From: Argyresthia goedartella
Lineage: Eukaryota > Arthropoda > Insecta > Lepidoptera > Argyresthiidae
Assembly: GCA_949825045.1 (NCBI GenBank)
Contig: OX463829.1
Span: forward strand, 3,472,001 to 3,536,000
Direction of reading: 5' to 3'
DNA length: 64,000 bases
The translations under genes and the position numbers were made by a program. Under the pieces are notes generated by a model, which saw only the letters and a program-made list of their open reading frames with translations, did not search any database and was not told where the DNA came from. Positions 10,930-22,428 of the stretch are shown here, piece after piece. Numbering within the stretch: the first letter of the stretch is position 1; every line of letters starts with the position of its first letter.

Positions 10930-13480
10930 CATTGTTGAACTGGCGATTGAAAGATGTATTAAATTATCTTGTGTTGAGCTGGACAGACATGTTATAGTAT
11001 GTGTAAATAGGCCAACCAATTCTCAGAACGGTTCTACTTTTGAATAAGTAATGGAGGATGTTCTAAAATTAGTTACATTTTAAGAGATGATTCATTAAGC
11101 AATAATCTATTAGGGCTTTTAAATAATTAAATCTAAATAACATATTTTTCGAACCTACACGAGTTACGTAAACCACGTCTTGAAACTGTATTGTAGTGAT
11201 TGTGAACCTAAAGAAAAAGTATTATTAACTCGCTTCAATCAGATCATAGAGGTCAAAGTGTAAAATTTTCTTTCATTAATCATATTCAGAAAATAAAAAT
11301 AGAAACGAGACCCATCACTACTAAACGGTTTCAAAAGTACCAAAATGTTCTACTTGATAAATTGCCTGTTCACGTTTTGAACGATCCGAATAATTTATAT
11401 CAAGACTTATTTTCTTTGGTAAGCGAAGAAATCGAGTTTATATTCAAAATTGATAAGAAATAAATTAATACTAGATTTAAGTTCAGTGATTGGGCGACAA
11501 CAGGTTTGCGGATTAGCAGAGATAGACTTTTTGAATTTTTTGAATAAAGAAACATGACAAATACTGACATGTTTAAAGTGTATCTCAAAGTTTACTCCAA
11601 AACTTTCAAGAGAGTGTGTCTTAAAGCCAAAGTAAATTTCATAAGTAGTAAAATTTAATCTGCCGACGATAAAATAAAAACCATATGGAAAGTTATAAAT
11701 GGCGAAATAGGTAGTACAAAGCCACGTGAGTATAACTTTTCTCTTAACTTAATCGCGGTTTTATTAGTCCAAAGTCAGACGTAACTCAGAAATTCAAGAC
11801 CTTTTTTACTAATATACCCTTGAAAACTACTGAACCACTTAAATCTTCACCATCCCTTTCAGCTACATTGCTTAAGGAAAACGTAGACCGACTGTGGCCT
11901 GCGGAACTGAATTCAAATTTAGTCATGTAAGTCCCCAATATATTATGAAGACTTTTAAAGACATTAAAGTTAAGAGCATTCAAGACTTATGGGGGATGTC
12001 AGTCAAAGTGTCTAGCTCAATTGTAGATTTAGCAACATATTTAGCTTACATATTTAATGAATGTGTTGATCACGGTACCTTTCCCGATTTAATGCAAAAT
12101 AGCTAAGTAGTTCCTCTTAATAAAGCTGGCGACAAAAAAGATCCCGGTAATTAAAGGCCTGTATCAGTTTTACCGGTATTTAGTAAAGTGTTTGAAAAGA
12201 TCATGCTCAATCAAATGCTTTTCCATTTTAATCACAATAATATATTACATAACCAGCAATTTGGCTTTACAAAAGGACTTTGTACCACAGATGCTGGTGT
12301 TGAACTATTAAAACATATTTTTAGTATATAGGAAGAATCAAAAGATGCCATTGGTGCCTTCTATGACCTTTCCAAAGCATTTGATTGCGTAGATCATGAA
12401 TCTTTACTGTTAAAACTGGAACGCTACGGTATAAAAAATAAAGCTCTAGAACTTTTGAGTTCTTATTTAGATAAAAAAAATCAGAAGGTTCAGATTAACA
12501 GAACCAAATCATTAGGATCTCGCGTGAAAATTGGCGTGCCTCAAGGTTTCATAATGGTCCTCTCTTATGTTTGGTCTACATTTTTAGGATTTGCCCTGCA
12601 TGGTTCAGAATTGGTCAAAGATTTGGTTATTTGCTGATGATACATCTCTTATATTTAAAGTAGATAGACATGTTCATATTGATTCACATAGTTCTGTAAC
12701 TAGGACGAAGTAAATAACCCTCTTGGACAACATTATAATTAAATTATTGTTAACAATCTAGTGCTTAATGCGAAAAAAACTAAATGTATAAAATTCACTT
12801 TGCCACTTTGTTAATTCGTTAAAAAACGAGGTTATATTAAATAATGATAAGTTAGAGTTTACTGATAGTACAGTTTTCCTGGATAACACTAAAAACTACA
12901 ATGGAGCCCTTATCAGGAAAACTAAGTTCGGCTGCATGTGCTGTGAGACAAATCAGACAGATGACAGATGTATTTCCACACCATTAGGTCCTATGGAATT
13001 TTGCTGTGGAGCCGAGCTGCTGATATTGACTCAATTTTTGTTCTAAAAAAAAGGTCTATTAGAGCAAATTATTACCTACGCAGTCGTGACTCCCTGAGGG
13101 AACTGTTCAAATAAATTAGCATTATGACTGTACCGTGTCAATATATTTGGGATAATATAGTGTACGTTAGGAAGAACATAATCAGCTTCACTAAAAATGT
13201 TGACAGACACAGGCGATATAATATAGAAAGCGGAAATAAAATTAACCAACCTTACTATAGACTAGCTAAAGTTAAAACTTCATTTGTGGGTCTATGTATA
13301 CAATACTGTAACAAAATACCAGAAGAGATATTATATGTGTTAGAAAAGAAATTTAACGGCATTGTTAAAAAACATTATATTATACAGCATATTATAGGTT
13401 AGATGATTACATTAATGACAAAGAGGTATGGTGCTCCATTTTATACCGCAACTCAAGAACCACGCACACGATTGTAACAC
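10930..13480 (+). pseudogene. Decayed CR1-like LINE ORF2
   Basis: Many-frame relic of the family seen intact at 31963-34821. Recognisable pieces: endonuclease remnant near 10975; FKFSDWATTGLRISRDRLF near 11470; FEKIMLNQMLFHFN and QQFGFTKG near 12190-12270; FYDLSKAFDCVDHE near 12360; GVPQGF near 12535; FADDTSLIFK near 12630; then the C-terminal region with FKXISIMTVPCQYI and YNKIPEEILYV to about 13400. Part of it (11308-11532) recurs at 60492-60735, so the insertion is older than the duplication. Confidence 0.75.
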
Positions 13481-13896
13481 AAGACCTATTTTTGAAAAAA
13501 ATAAGCCGTTTCGCCGCTTTTTTTGATCAGATACAATGAGATAATTTTTATTTTTGTTATGATTATGCTACTTTAGAACTGGCATTGAACTATGTATGAA
13601 AAGTTCTAAAATAAAATGAAAGTTATAAATGTATACTTATGTTTAAAAGCTTTATATATATTAAATTTTAAAGCATTATTTTTTGAAACGGAAGGTTTAG
13701 CAAAAAATGCTCAAATCAGTCTCGTGGCCGATTTTGATAAATCAAACTGCTGCAAAGATTGTTATAATAATTATTTTCCCAGCCGGGAATAAAAAAACTT
13801 CTAATAGTGTTGCTAAAGGTGCAAGTCTCATCAACTCGTTCTAAAGACTATCTGCCAAATAAAGTCTCAAAAGATGTTATAGACAAAATACAGGAA
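13481..13896. other. Non-coding gap
   Basis: AT-rich; short open frame at 13807-14016 overlaps the foldback element and has no recognisable motif. Nothing supported. Confidence 0.4.
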
Positions 13897-14093
13897 CTTC
13901 ACCAAAATCCAATTTATGTATCGCTAATTCTGTCGCTTACCATACAAACCTATCGCAAACTGGCAACGCTAGAATCCCGTAGTACCAGCTTTCTCGTACG
14001 CTTTGTACCACGATAGTTGGCAATACCAATTTTGCGATGGATTTGTTTGGTGAGCGACCGAGTTAGCGATACACAAATTGGATTTTGGTGAAG
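13897..14093. repeat. MITE-like element with long terminal inverted repeats
   Basis: Starts CTTCACCAAAATCCAATTT and ends with its reverse complement at 14093. The two arms, roughly 75 bases each, match with scattered differences and leave a loop of only about 40-50 bases. No coding capacity. Family not recognised. Confidence 0.7.
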
Positions 14094-14581
14094 CTACTCT
14101 ATTGTGTCAATGACCTCTATTGCCACGATATTTGGTAGATTGCTCTCGCTCACATCACTCGATACATCGTCGCAGTAACGGTAGACTTCAAACTTGCATT
14201 CTCCCAGAATTTGATAAGAATCAAATTCTGGCAGTATAATTTCATATAGCAACACAGTGGAAAATATAATTTTATTAAGATTAATGAATTCTTTTTAATT
14301 TGCAAACTAGAATAGAAGCCAATTCTAAAACTGAGCAGCATAAAAACTGTTTATTCAGCCTGTTCCGATATTTGTGTTATTAATTATAAAATTGCTTTAT
14401 GTCTGATAATGATTGTTTTTCGCCTTTTCTTGTCAATAATGAAGAAATAATATTTAATCAATATGAAGCACGTGAATGGTGTGCGGGTGGTCGTGAAACC
14501 TATGGCACGAAGAGAAAACGGAAGGTGGACCAAAGCGGTAACAGATTGGCTACACAGAACTGCAGATGGCAGTATTTTTTA

Positions 14582-14671
14582 CACCTGTCAAAATAAGTGA
14601 CACCTGTCAAAATAAGTGACACCTGTCAAAATAAGTGACACATGTCAAAAGTAGTGACACCTGTCAAAAAA
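14582..14671 (+). repeat. 19-bp tandem repeat, about 4.6 copies
   Basis: Unit CACCTGTCAAAATAAGTGA repeated from 14582; the fourth copy has two or three changes and the fifth is partial. It lies just upstream of the transposon cluster. Confidence 0.85.
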
Positions 14672-14921
14672 CATAAAGGTGTTATAGTGAAGATATTCCA
14701 TAGTCCACCTTGGGTGATAGGGGTTAGTACGGAAAATGCACTTCTTACCCTTGTTACTACCGGTGGTACTACTGGTAGTACCAAGGAGATTATTTTTTGC
14801 TTGTACAAGGTGTCCAAAAAGAGTATCGGGTATTTGTTTTCGCGCCATATTCGAAACGGGGCGTTTAAAGGGAGCGGGGAGGGGTTCGTGGCGTCCGCCA
14901 TTTTGTGGAGTTTTAGTCACG

Positions 14922-15920
14922 ATGGAACAGTACTCGGGGACGCATCGCGCATTTTGCGTACGAGCGTATTATCGTAATAGTGATTCAATAGTGACCGCTC
15001 AACGTCTCTATCGTGCGGAATATCGTACACGCCACGCGCCAAGTGACGATAGCATTAGGAAATGGATCAGGATGTTCGAGAATACAGGTGCGACAGTTAA
15101 AATTCAAAACTCTGGTCGTCCTCGTTCAGTTCGCGATGAAGAAACAATTGAAGGAGTTGAGGCGTCGGTTCGTCAAAATCCGTCTTTATCCATCCGAAAG
15201 CGAAGTCAAGCGTTGAACATCAAAAAATCGTCTTTACATTCGATTTTAAAGAAAGACTTACATCTTAAAGCCTATAAAATTCAATTGGTTCAAGAATTGA
15301 AGGATACGGACTATGCTAATCGACTGAATTTTGCGAACGAAATGCTGCAGCGATTTAACAACTTTAACAACATACTGTTCAGTGACGAAGCAAATTTTCA
15401 CCTGAATGGTCATGTCAATAAGCAGAATTGTCGGTACTGGGCAGTGGAGAATCCGAGACGAAAGCATGAACGACCCCTGCATAGCCCAAAGGTCGTTGTT
15501 TGGGCCGCTATGTCTGCTAAAGGCATAATTGGTCCTTATTTTCATGAAGATCAACGAGGCCGAGCAATTAATGTGAATAGTGACCGTTATTGCGATATGT
15601 TGCGAAATTTTTTGGTCCCGAAGTTGCAGGAGTTTGCAGGTTTCAACTCAAGAACGTGGTTCCAGCAAGATGGGGCCACTTGCCATACCTCAAATGACTC
15701 AATGGAAGTTGTTAACGAATTATTCCCTAATAAAGTCATTTCGCGAAGGGGTAACATCAACTAGCCTCCCAGAAGCCCCGACCTTAGCCCGCTTGACTAT
15801 TTTGCATGGGGATACCTTAAAAGTAAGGTTTATCAAAATAATCCGACGAATCTAACCCAGTTGAAGCAAAACATACGGTCAGAAATGGCAGCAATATCGA
15901 TAGCTATGTGTCAACGTAGT
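14922..15920 (+). pseudogene. Tc1/mariner-type transposase, broken
   Basis: Start ATG at 14922 (MEQYSGTHRAFCVRAYY). An N-terminal helix-turn-helix region (SIVTAQRLYRAEYRTRHAP, then SDDSIRKWIRMFENTG; resembles DUF4817) precedes a DDE domain: first Asp in LFSDEANFHLNG, second in FQQDGATCHTS, third in PRSPDLSPLDYF. By direct count about 36 residues separate the second and third Asp. A TAG at 15762-15764 stands where the family has Trp before PPRSPDLSP, and the C-terminus stops near MAAISIAMCQR at about 15915, abutting a foldback arm. Hence a cut-and-paste DNA transposon copy that is no longer functional. The left end near 14807 (GGTGTCCAAAAAGAGTATC) looks like a terminal repeat; the right end is missing. 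Confidence 0.8.
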
Positions 15921-15921
15921 A

Positions 15922-16416
15922 GTAGTACTACTGTCCTGTCTGGTAGCACCACGGGTGATTTTGCATTACCCCTTGTGCTACTTATCGATTTAACATTAAA
16001 AAACCTGAAGTTGTGCCTCTGCCACCTCACATGGGAAAATTACATTTTTTAAGTTCTTTCTTTACGCAACTTTCTTAAAAATATTGCAAGTCCATTTGCC
16101 ATCCAAAGTACTCTTCAAGGGAATGTGGTCATTTTGGTAAAGTAGATCGTTTAAGTTGTACTGAGTAAAATTAAATGTAGACATTTTGAGAATTTGAGTA
16201 GACATTGTGAAAAAATAGACAACAACAAAACAAAAGTGGTCATTTTGGTAAAATGTAAATTTCGTGTCTAAGAGTTTAAAGTATGCTTATGTTAGAAAAA
16301 GGAAGGCCGTTGATAGGCTCGAATATATTTGTAATATTTGTATGTTATATTGATAAGTAGCACCAGGGTTAATGGGAAATCTCTCGTGGTACTACCAGAC
16401 AGGATAGTAGTACTAC
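15922..16416. mobile_element. Foldback/MITE-like element with about 76-bp arms
   Basis: Arms at 15922-15997 and 16341-16416 begin GTAGTACTACTRTCCTGTC and pair with scattered mismatches. The 340-bp centre has no ORF. It abuts the truncated end of the transposase, and may have caused that truncation. Confidence 0.7.
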
Positions 16417-16709
16417 AGGCAAGAAATAATCCCCTTGGTATACTACCCGTAGTACCACCGATAGTACGGGTAGTACTACTAAAGAGGGACAACCTGTCGC
16501 CGCAGCTCTGGAGAGTTATATATAAACAGAAACCATTCAGATTGCTTCTGGCCCCACACTATGTCGTGGAAACCAGAAACAGTCACAATGTAAATGTCGT
16601 GAACATATCGTAGAATTGATCATATCAGAATGCGATTGGCAATTTCGTGATATACGTCGATTTCATGAAATGTCCTGACCAGATCAATTAATGCTCAGCG
16701 TTTTTTTCA

Positions 16710-18350
16710 GAATTCAAAATCCAAAACGAGTTTATTTCAATAAGAAACACATGGGCTACACTTGGAGAATATCAAATCTTAAACTAACACATATATAAGG
16801 TTTAGGGAAATATAGAACACAATTTGAATTCCGGCACCTTAATGTTTTAGATGCTGGAGGCGAAGAGGCGACTAGAAATCTCCAGCTTTATACGTTATTT
16901 TTATAGAATTGGAGCAAACACTTTCCCAACCTTTCTTGTCTTCTACATAATCTGATATTTTGTAGAAAGCCTTTTTACATTAGTGATTTTTAACAACATT
17001 TTTAAATTTATTTACAGACAATTCTTGTAACTCAGTTGGGATTTTGTTGTAAAAGCGAATACATTACCCTTTAAAAGATACATTAACCTTATGGAGCCTA
17101 GTAGAAGGTATAGCTAGTTTATTCCTATTTCTAGTGTTGAAATTGTGCCTGTCGCGATGCTTAGGAAATTTATCAATATTTTTGTGGACGTACCCACATT
17201 AGGTTTTCATAAATATACTGACACGGCACTGTCATAATGTTAATTTCCTTAAATTTACAACGCAGTGACACTCTGGGACCCACATTGTAGATTGCACGAA
17301 CAGCCCTCTTTTTCAGCACAAATATTATGTTAATGTCTGCAGCGTTCCTCCACAGCAGTATGCCGTAAGACAAACTGCTGTGGGGGATTGTCTTAGAAAA
17401 AAGGGCGATCAGGGCGATATATCAATTAGATGCTAGAGAATCATTAAGAGAAAAATTCAAATAAATTAATATACTTACGGTTACCTGTCAATATATATAC
17501 GAGAATATCATGCATGTAAGAAAAAACATAGCTTTATTTAAAATTTTAGGTGATAGCCATATAATTAACACTAGAAATAGAAATAGGTTAGCACTACCAT
17601 TATTTAGACTAAGTAAAGTAGGCACATCATTCATGGGACACTGTATTTGCTTCTACAATAAAATACCACAGGAATCATTGATCCTTCCTGAAAAGAGGTT
17701 CAAAAGCTATGTTAAAAATGAGCTAATAAGAAAGTCCTATTATAGTATTAAGGAATACTTAGATGACAAAACTGCATGGTCCATACCATCTCAGCGCACA
17801 GAAATTCGACGAGGGGCGATGGATCAAGTCTATCACTCGCCGGCGAATTTCCTTAGACAGAAACCAGTACCTGTTGTAAAGTCACTTTTTAAAAAAATTG
17901 GGGAGTTTCTAGCCGTTTCTTCTTAACCCCGAGGACTACCTTCCGAAACGGTGTAGTCTTTTTTTTATATAAAAAAGAAATTACTTGTAGTTATAAGTAA
18001 GTATAATTTTGACGTTGAATAACATAATTTATTTATTTATATTCAATAAAAAAAAATACTCTGACTCTGACTCATAATGCTATGGAAGTAGCTGAAGTAA
18101 GTCTAGCTGTTTCCACGTCCGTAAAAAGACGGATTTTTTTGACTGCATAAACTGCGGAACTGAGTTTTTTTGACAGCTTATCTATGTGTGGGCCCCATTG
18201 AAGCTTATTATCTAAGGTAATTCCTAGGGATACCATGCTATCTACAGTTTCTAAATTTTCACCTTTAACGTTAACACTAGCCGAGACTTGTTTAACATTG
18301 GGGAGTATGTTTATATGAGTAACATTGATGATATGAACAGCAAAATGCAT
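16710..18350 (-). pseudogene. CR1-like LINE 3' part, minus strand, split by another insertion
   Basis: Minus-strand RT pieces: 18072-18350 gives VSLGITLDNKLQWGPHIDKL and SSAVYAVKKIRLF; the reading resumes at 17173-17373 with SYGILLWRNAADINIIFVLK and on to FKEINIMTVPCQYIYENLMW. The frame between (TYFSYFHSIMSYG in relatives) is cut at about 17380/18070 by the plus-strand insertion. The 3' end near 16710 is A/T-rich. Confidence 0.75.
17380..18073 (+). mobile_element. 5'-truncated CR1-like LINE 3' end inserted into an older CR1-like copy
   Basis: Plus-strand ORF2 C-terminus: RAIRAIYQLDARESLR, stop, then 17510-17926 with MHVRKNIALFKILGDSH, LPLFRLSKVGTSFMGHCICF and YNKIPQESLILPEKRF. It ends in an A run and the hexamer tail ACTCTG repeated at 18058-18073. 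Microsatellite-like tails are typical of CR1-clade elements. Confidence 0.75.
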
Positions 18351-18836
18351 GACAATTTCATGAAGTGGTTCACGTTAGTGATCATATCGTTGTTGATCCT
18401 CACGATGGAGGCGGTGGCCGGTGATTGTAATTCATGAAATGGCCAACTATGGTTGAATTGTGACATTCATTGAATGAAGACATCTTTTAGGGCAAAAACA
18501 CTGAGGTAGCTTAGGTGAAGACTGAATGGGGCGAGAAAAGCGAAGCCGCCGAATAGTCTTCTTGTTAGTCCGACGTTTAAATCACAAAAAATATTAGGCA
18601 GTACCGAATAAAATGCTTTTAAAAAGACATGTTTCATCAAATTCAACCCTTTCTGACCATTTTTTGGAATGATCGACCAGATCATGAAGTTTTTGGCTAT
18701 TTCAAGAAACGATAATTGAACGATTTGGCCACGACAGATACCCTACGATACGGTCAAACGTGCATGGCCATATCGTCAAACATTGATGTTTAAAGTCAGT
18801 TTGATTTGACTATTTCTACTAATTTCTATTTCTACT
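18351..18836. other. Non-coding spacer with a conserved stem-loop repeat
   Basis: No ORF supported. The 18490-18575 part is shared with 30485-30560 (separate entry). The right end borders a 13-base G run (18839-18851) at the left edge of the Gypsy relic. Confidence 0.45.
18490..18575 (+). repeat. Stem-loop dispersed repeat, copy 1
   Basis: Contains CTTAGGTGAAGACT, GGGGCGAG, GCGAAGCC and GAATAGTCTTC. GAAGAC pairs with GTCTTC, forming an outer stem. Same order of blocks at 30485-30560. Confidence 0.55.
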
Positions 18837-20240
18837 ATGGGGGGGGGGGGGACAACATTGAGTAAGAATTTGAGATCGACACAGGAAGTCGTATTTCGGC
18901 GATTAGTATTTTTGCGTAGTTATGCGGGTTCACGAATTGAGTCTCTGGGCTATGTAACAGTAAATATTAATCTAGGAGATGTTAAGGTCAGGGGTTTATC
19001 ATTATACGTCATTAAGCAATGTGGACGTCCTCTAATAGGACGCGATTGGATAAAGGCCATGAAGGTAAAGCAAATAAACCTACATGAAATCACAGACGAC
19101 CAATTTGTGAACCAATTGTTTGTAGAATATCCTGAAGTGTTTTCGGACAAGTTAGGAACTTGTAAAAAGACCATTCAATTACAGCTCACAGATGAGACCG
19201 CAGTGTATGTGCGCGCACGGCCCGTGCCGATAGCGTTGAAGGCTAGGGTGGAACGGGAACTTACATGTTTAGAGAAGGATGGCACTATTTAGCGGGTGGA
19301 CCATTCTGATTATGGGACCCCAATTGTACCCGTCGTCAAAGAGAACGGAGATGTCCGTATTTGTGGCGAATATAAAATTACAATTAATCCTAAACTAAAA
19401 CGGGATTATTATCCTTTGCCTCGTATGGACGAGTTATTCGCTAATCTCAGTGGGGGGGGAAAATACACAAAACTAGATTTAAAACACGCGTATGAACAAT
19501 GTTTCTTAACCGAGGACTCTCAGGTATGTACTGCTATAACTACACATTTAGGGACGTACGCGTATCGGCGAACGCCCTACGGTCTGTCTTGTATACCAGA
19601 AAAAATTCAAAAGATTATGGAGGAGACTTTACGGGGCATCACTGGCACAGTGGTGTTTTTGGACGACTTATGTATTATAGGGGCAAATTCGAAACAACAC
19701 TTAATTAATCTGAGAGATGTACTCGATAGTTTGCGTACTATGGGTTAAACAGTAAAGCTAAGTAAGTGTTCATTTTTACAAGATAGTGTGAAGTATTTAG
19801 GCTTTATTATAGATAAGAACGGTTTGCGTCCAGATCCCACAAAATTAGAGGCCATTTCCAGTGCCCCCAGACCAAAAGATGTGACACAACTCAAAAGTTT
19901 TTTAGGCATGTTGAACTATTACGGAAAGTTTATAAAGAATTTAAGTACTTTGTTACATCCTCTTCATGAACTTTTAAAGAAAGATGTCAACTGGAAATGG
20001 GACTCAAAATGTGAAAGCGAAACAAGCGCTTTTGAGCGTCCGCGTTCTAGCGCACTATGAGGAGGGGCGGCCGCTCGTGCTGGCGGTAGACAGCAGCGCG
20101 TAAGGGCTCGGCGCCGTACTCGCGCACCGCTACCCCGACGGCGCCGAGCACCCGGTCAGCTGTGTCTCGCGCACGCTCAACGCGGCCGAGTCTAATTACA
20201 GCCAGCTAGATAAAGAAGCACTCGCAATATTTTTTGGGAT
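18837..20240 (+). pseudogene. Ty3/Gypsy retrotransposon pol relic (protease end, RT, RNase H)
   Basis: Single frame with two stops (19290-19292, 19746-19748), then a frameshift near 20020. Order: protease C-terminal end (GRPLIGRDWIKAM), RT with YGTPIVPVVKENGDVRICGE, DYYPLPRMDELFANLSGG, KLDLKHAYEQ, RRTPYGLS, catalytic FLDDLCIIG (Phe where YLDD is usual), VKYLGFIIDKNGLRPDP, then RNase H pieces LVLAVDSSA, GLGAVLAHRYPDG and ESNYSQLDKEALAIFFGI. The pol ends abruptly at 20240 where an LTR-like array begins; RNase H does not resume on the far side. It starts at a 13-G run. The last 200 bases are much richer in G+C than the rest. Confidence 0.85.
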
Positions 20241-20879
20241 TGTAACGTACTACCTCCTTGACCATATTGGCTACTGGCGGATTAGCCAGTTAAAAACTAA
20301 AACTATAAAAATTCGGAAATTCGGGTCTGGAATCTCGTCTGGCAGCTGATGGTTTTTTTTGAGGCAGACATTGTTTGAGCTCTGTAACGTGAGGTTGTAT
20401 CTTCTGCATCAATAATTTTTAAGTCACACCTTTAGTTGCGGCGATGGGCTAGTACTGTAATGGAGCTGAATGTTTAGTCGCTGTAAAGTGTATGTAGTTG
20501 ATAATTATGAAACTTCCCTACTATCCCCAATCCATAGGGTTCCACGCTGAGGAGTAATATCCTCCTGGCGCTAACGGAGCTCTGAATCGGTTCCACGCTG
20601 AGGAGTAATATCCTCCTGGCGCTAACGGAGCTCTGAATCGGTTCCACGCCGAGGAATAATATCCTCCTGGCGCTAACCGCATAATCACTTGTTGACGTCT
20701 GGAGAAGTGGACCAGTCGGATTGAGTCTACCAAGGAGCTGAAATCTACAAATTCCCGGCGAGTCCCTATCTAGCGTTTCAACTATATCACCAATATTCGA
20801 CTCACGACCCTGTGATTAATAAATGTATCTTGAGCCTGCCAATAATCTCTTTTGGTCAGGTTAGAGTCTCACTGTTTCA
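20241..20879 (+). repeat. LTR-like region of unit 1
   Basis: Begins TGTAACG and ends GTTTCA before the candidate primer-binding site at 20881. Contains a 51-bp tandem repeat. Lacks the 216-base segment of unit 2. Confidence 0.5.
20539..20680 (+). repeat. 51-bp tandem repeat inside the LTR-like region
   Basis: About 2.8 copies of a unit starting GTTCCACGCTGAGGAG, at 20539, 20590 and 20641. Unit 2 has one copy (about 22938-22980). Confidence 0.85.
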
Positions 20880-20880
20880 A

Positions 20881-20893
20881 TGGCGCCCGGATT
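20881..20893 (+). promoter_or_regulatory. Candidate primer-binding site
   Basis: TGGCGCCCGGATT one base after the LTR-like end. TGGCGCC starts many retroelement primer-binding sites that pair with a tRNA 3' end. Repeated at 23178. Confidence 0.4.
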
Positions 20894-22428
20894 AAGGGAA
20901 TATTGGTGATAGAGTTTTATGTCTGGTCAGAGTAGTTAGGCCATAAGAGCGCCGTAGAACGCTAGATTTCTTTCGTAGCTTGTATATTTGCATTATCTTT
21001 CTCTATCCTAGATTTGAGCTTTGTATATATTAGTTTATTTAGGTGTATTTATATTTTTATATAATATTTATGTACTTGTGTATGTAGTGTATCTAGCAGT
21101 TAGTTCAATAGTTCCGTAATATATGTATGTATCTTATCAGAGCACATAGGTCTATCCTGTATATTAAATTATTCTTATCAACCTTGGGTTTGCTGGAAGA
21201 GATCTCTATTTAGAGATAAGCATGCCTTTGTAGATGTCCTTTCTGTTTATTATATCTTATGTTGTTTTATGTGCAATAAATATATACGAAAAATATATAC
21301 GAAATATTTTGTTGTGTTTATTTTTGTCTGACAGGAGTATATTTGATCGTTTATCTGGGTACCTACCTCATTTCTACATTATTTATGGTCGCAGTCTGAC
21401 GGCCGTTATCATATTATAATTGTTGATAAATATTTTCCTCCAAATTCTCAGTACGATAAATAAATTAATAAATTGTGAAGATTTTAGTAGGGAAACTTTT
21501 CGGACTATTAAATAATAAATAAGGTTAGTGTTTAACGGCCGATTTCTCGTACATTTAATCTGTTGTTGATCTTGTGAGCGTTATTCTATTTATTTTATTC
21601 TAAATAATAACATTGCTATTTCTAATCTTTAAGGGACGGTCTGTTTGTTAGTTTTTAACTAAATACTAACTCTTTAGCGCTTGTACTTGTGCCGAGCGAT
21701 CTGTGTCTGTCTGAGAGCACCTTCTGTCTGAAGATAGGCTGCGACAGCGTTCTGTCTTATTCAATAGTAGTTAACGATTCCTTTATGTATGTAATAAGTA
21801 TTTTGACCCTTGTATTCTAAAAACCATCTATATCTACAGCTATGTAAAAGTTCTTTATTGTGTAACGTTACTCTGCAATGTCTGTTACTTTAGCTTATGG
21901 CCTCTTGAACTATAATTCTCTACTTTTTTACTCTTTGTTGTAGAATAGATATTCTACTCTATTATTATTTTCTGTACCCACTAACGGTGCAGGAAGTCTT
22001 GAACACTTGAGGGAGCTGCCCCTCATGGTGTTATTCTGCGTTACGATAGTAGCTAAGCTATCGGGGCGTTTATGTACTAAGGTTCTTATTTTAGTTCAAG
22101 GGATCTTGCTTATTTTTCAACTACTGACAGTTAGTCTGGGTGTGCATTTGGCTATAATAATGGCACCCTGTGTGTAAGGCTGTGTTTACACGATGTTAGT
22201 GTGAACTCTTGTATGAAGTTAGTATGAATTCTGATGTCTGATTGTTGGTACGAATGTGTGATGTTTGTATGTAGTTGAGCTAGACTGTTAGTTATATATT
22301 TCTCTGACATTGTAGATGGCGAGCTTTAGAGAATTTTATCTTAAGTAGTTAATTTGGTAAGTTAGTTTAGTTTAGTTAGTATCTTAGAGGATTTTATCAG
22401 GTAAAATCCTACCCAAACAAGACGGGTA

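Larger units (their letters stand above)
1..11535. repeat. Segmental duplication block A (partner 43190-60735)
   Basis: Exons, introns, the AOX 5' flank and an old CR1-like relic in this block all recur in the same order and orientation at 43190-60735. Similarity begins at base 1 and therefore extends outside the window. It is lost after about 11532, where the partner ends at about 60735. Block-specific differences include roughly 130 bp at 525-657, the 4913-7410 insertion, and 10457-11305, which is missing from block B. Confidence 0.9.
14755..16487. mobile_element. Nested inverted-repeat structure holding a transposase relic
   Basis: Outer arms: 14755-14806 (ACTACCGGTGGTACTACTGG...) and its imperfect reverse complement at 16417-16487. 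A second pair of arms (15922-15997 and 16341-16416) lies inside, next to the right outer arm. The transposase relic fills 14807 to about 15920. Read as one or two foldback elements with a Tc1/mariner insertion, or as a composite; the order of events is not settled. Confidence 0.55.

Noticed and set aside
14626..14920. Several frames in the region before the transposase
   Set aside because: They span inverted-repeat arms and untranslated DNA; the transposase start at 14922 is better supported.
20539..20680. CRISPR-like array
   Set aside because: Head-to-tail repeats without unique spacers, in an animal genome.
20521..20733. Minus-strand repetitive protein-like frame
   Set aside because: Produced by the 51-bp tandem repeat, whose period is a multiple of three; non-coding LTR-like DNA.
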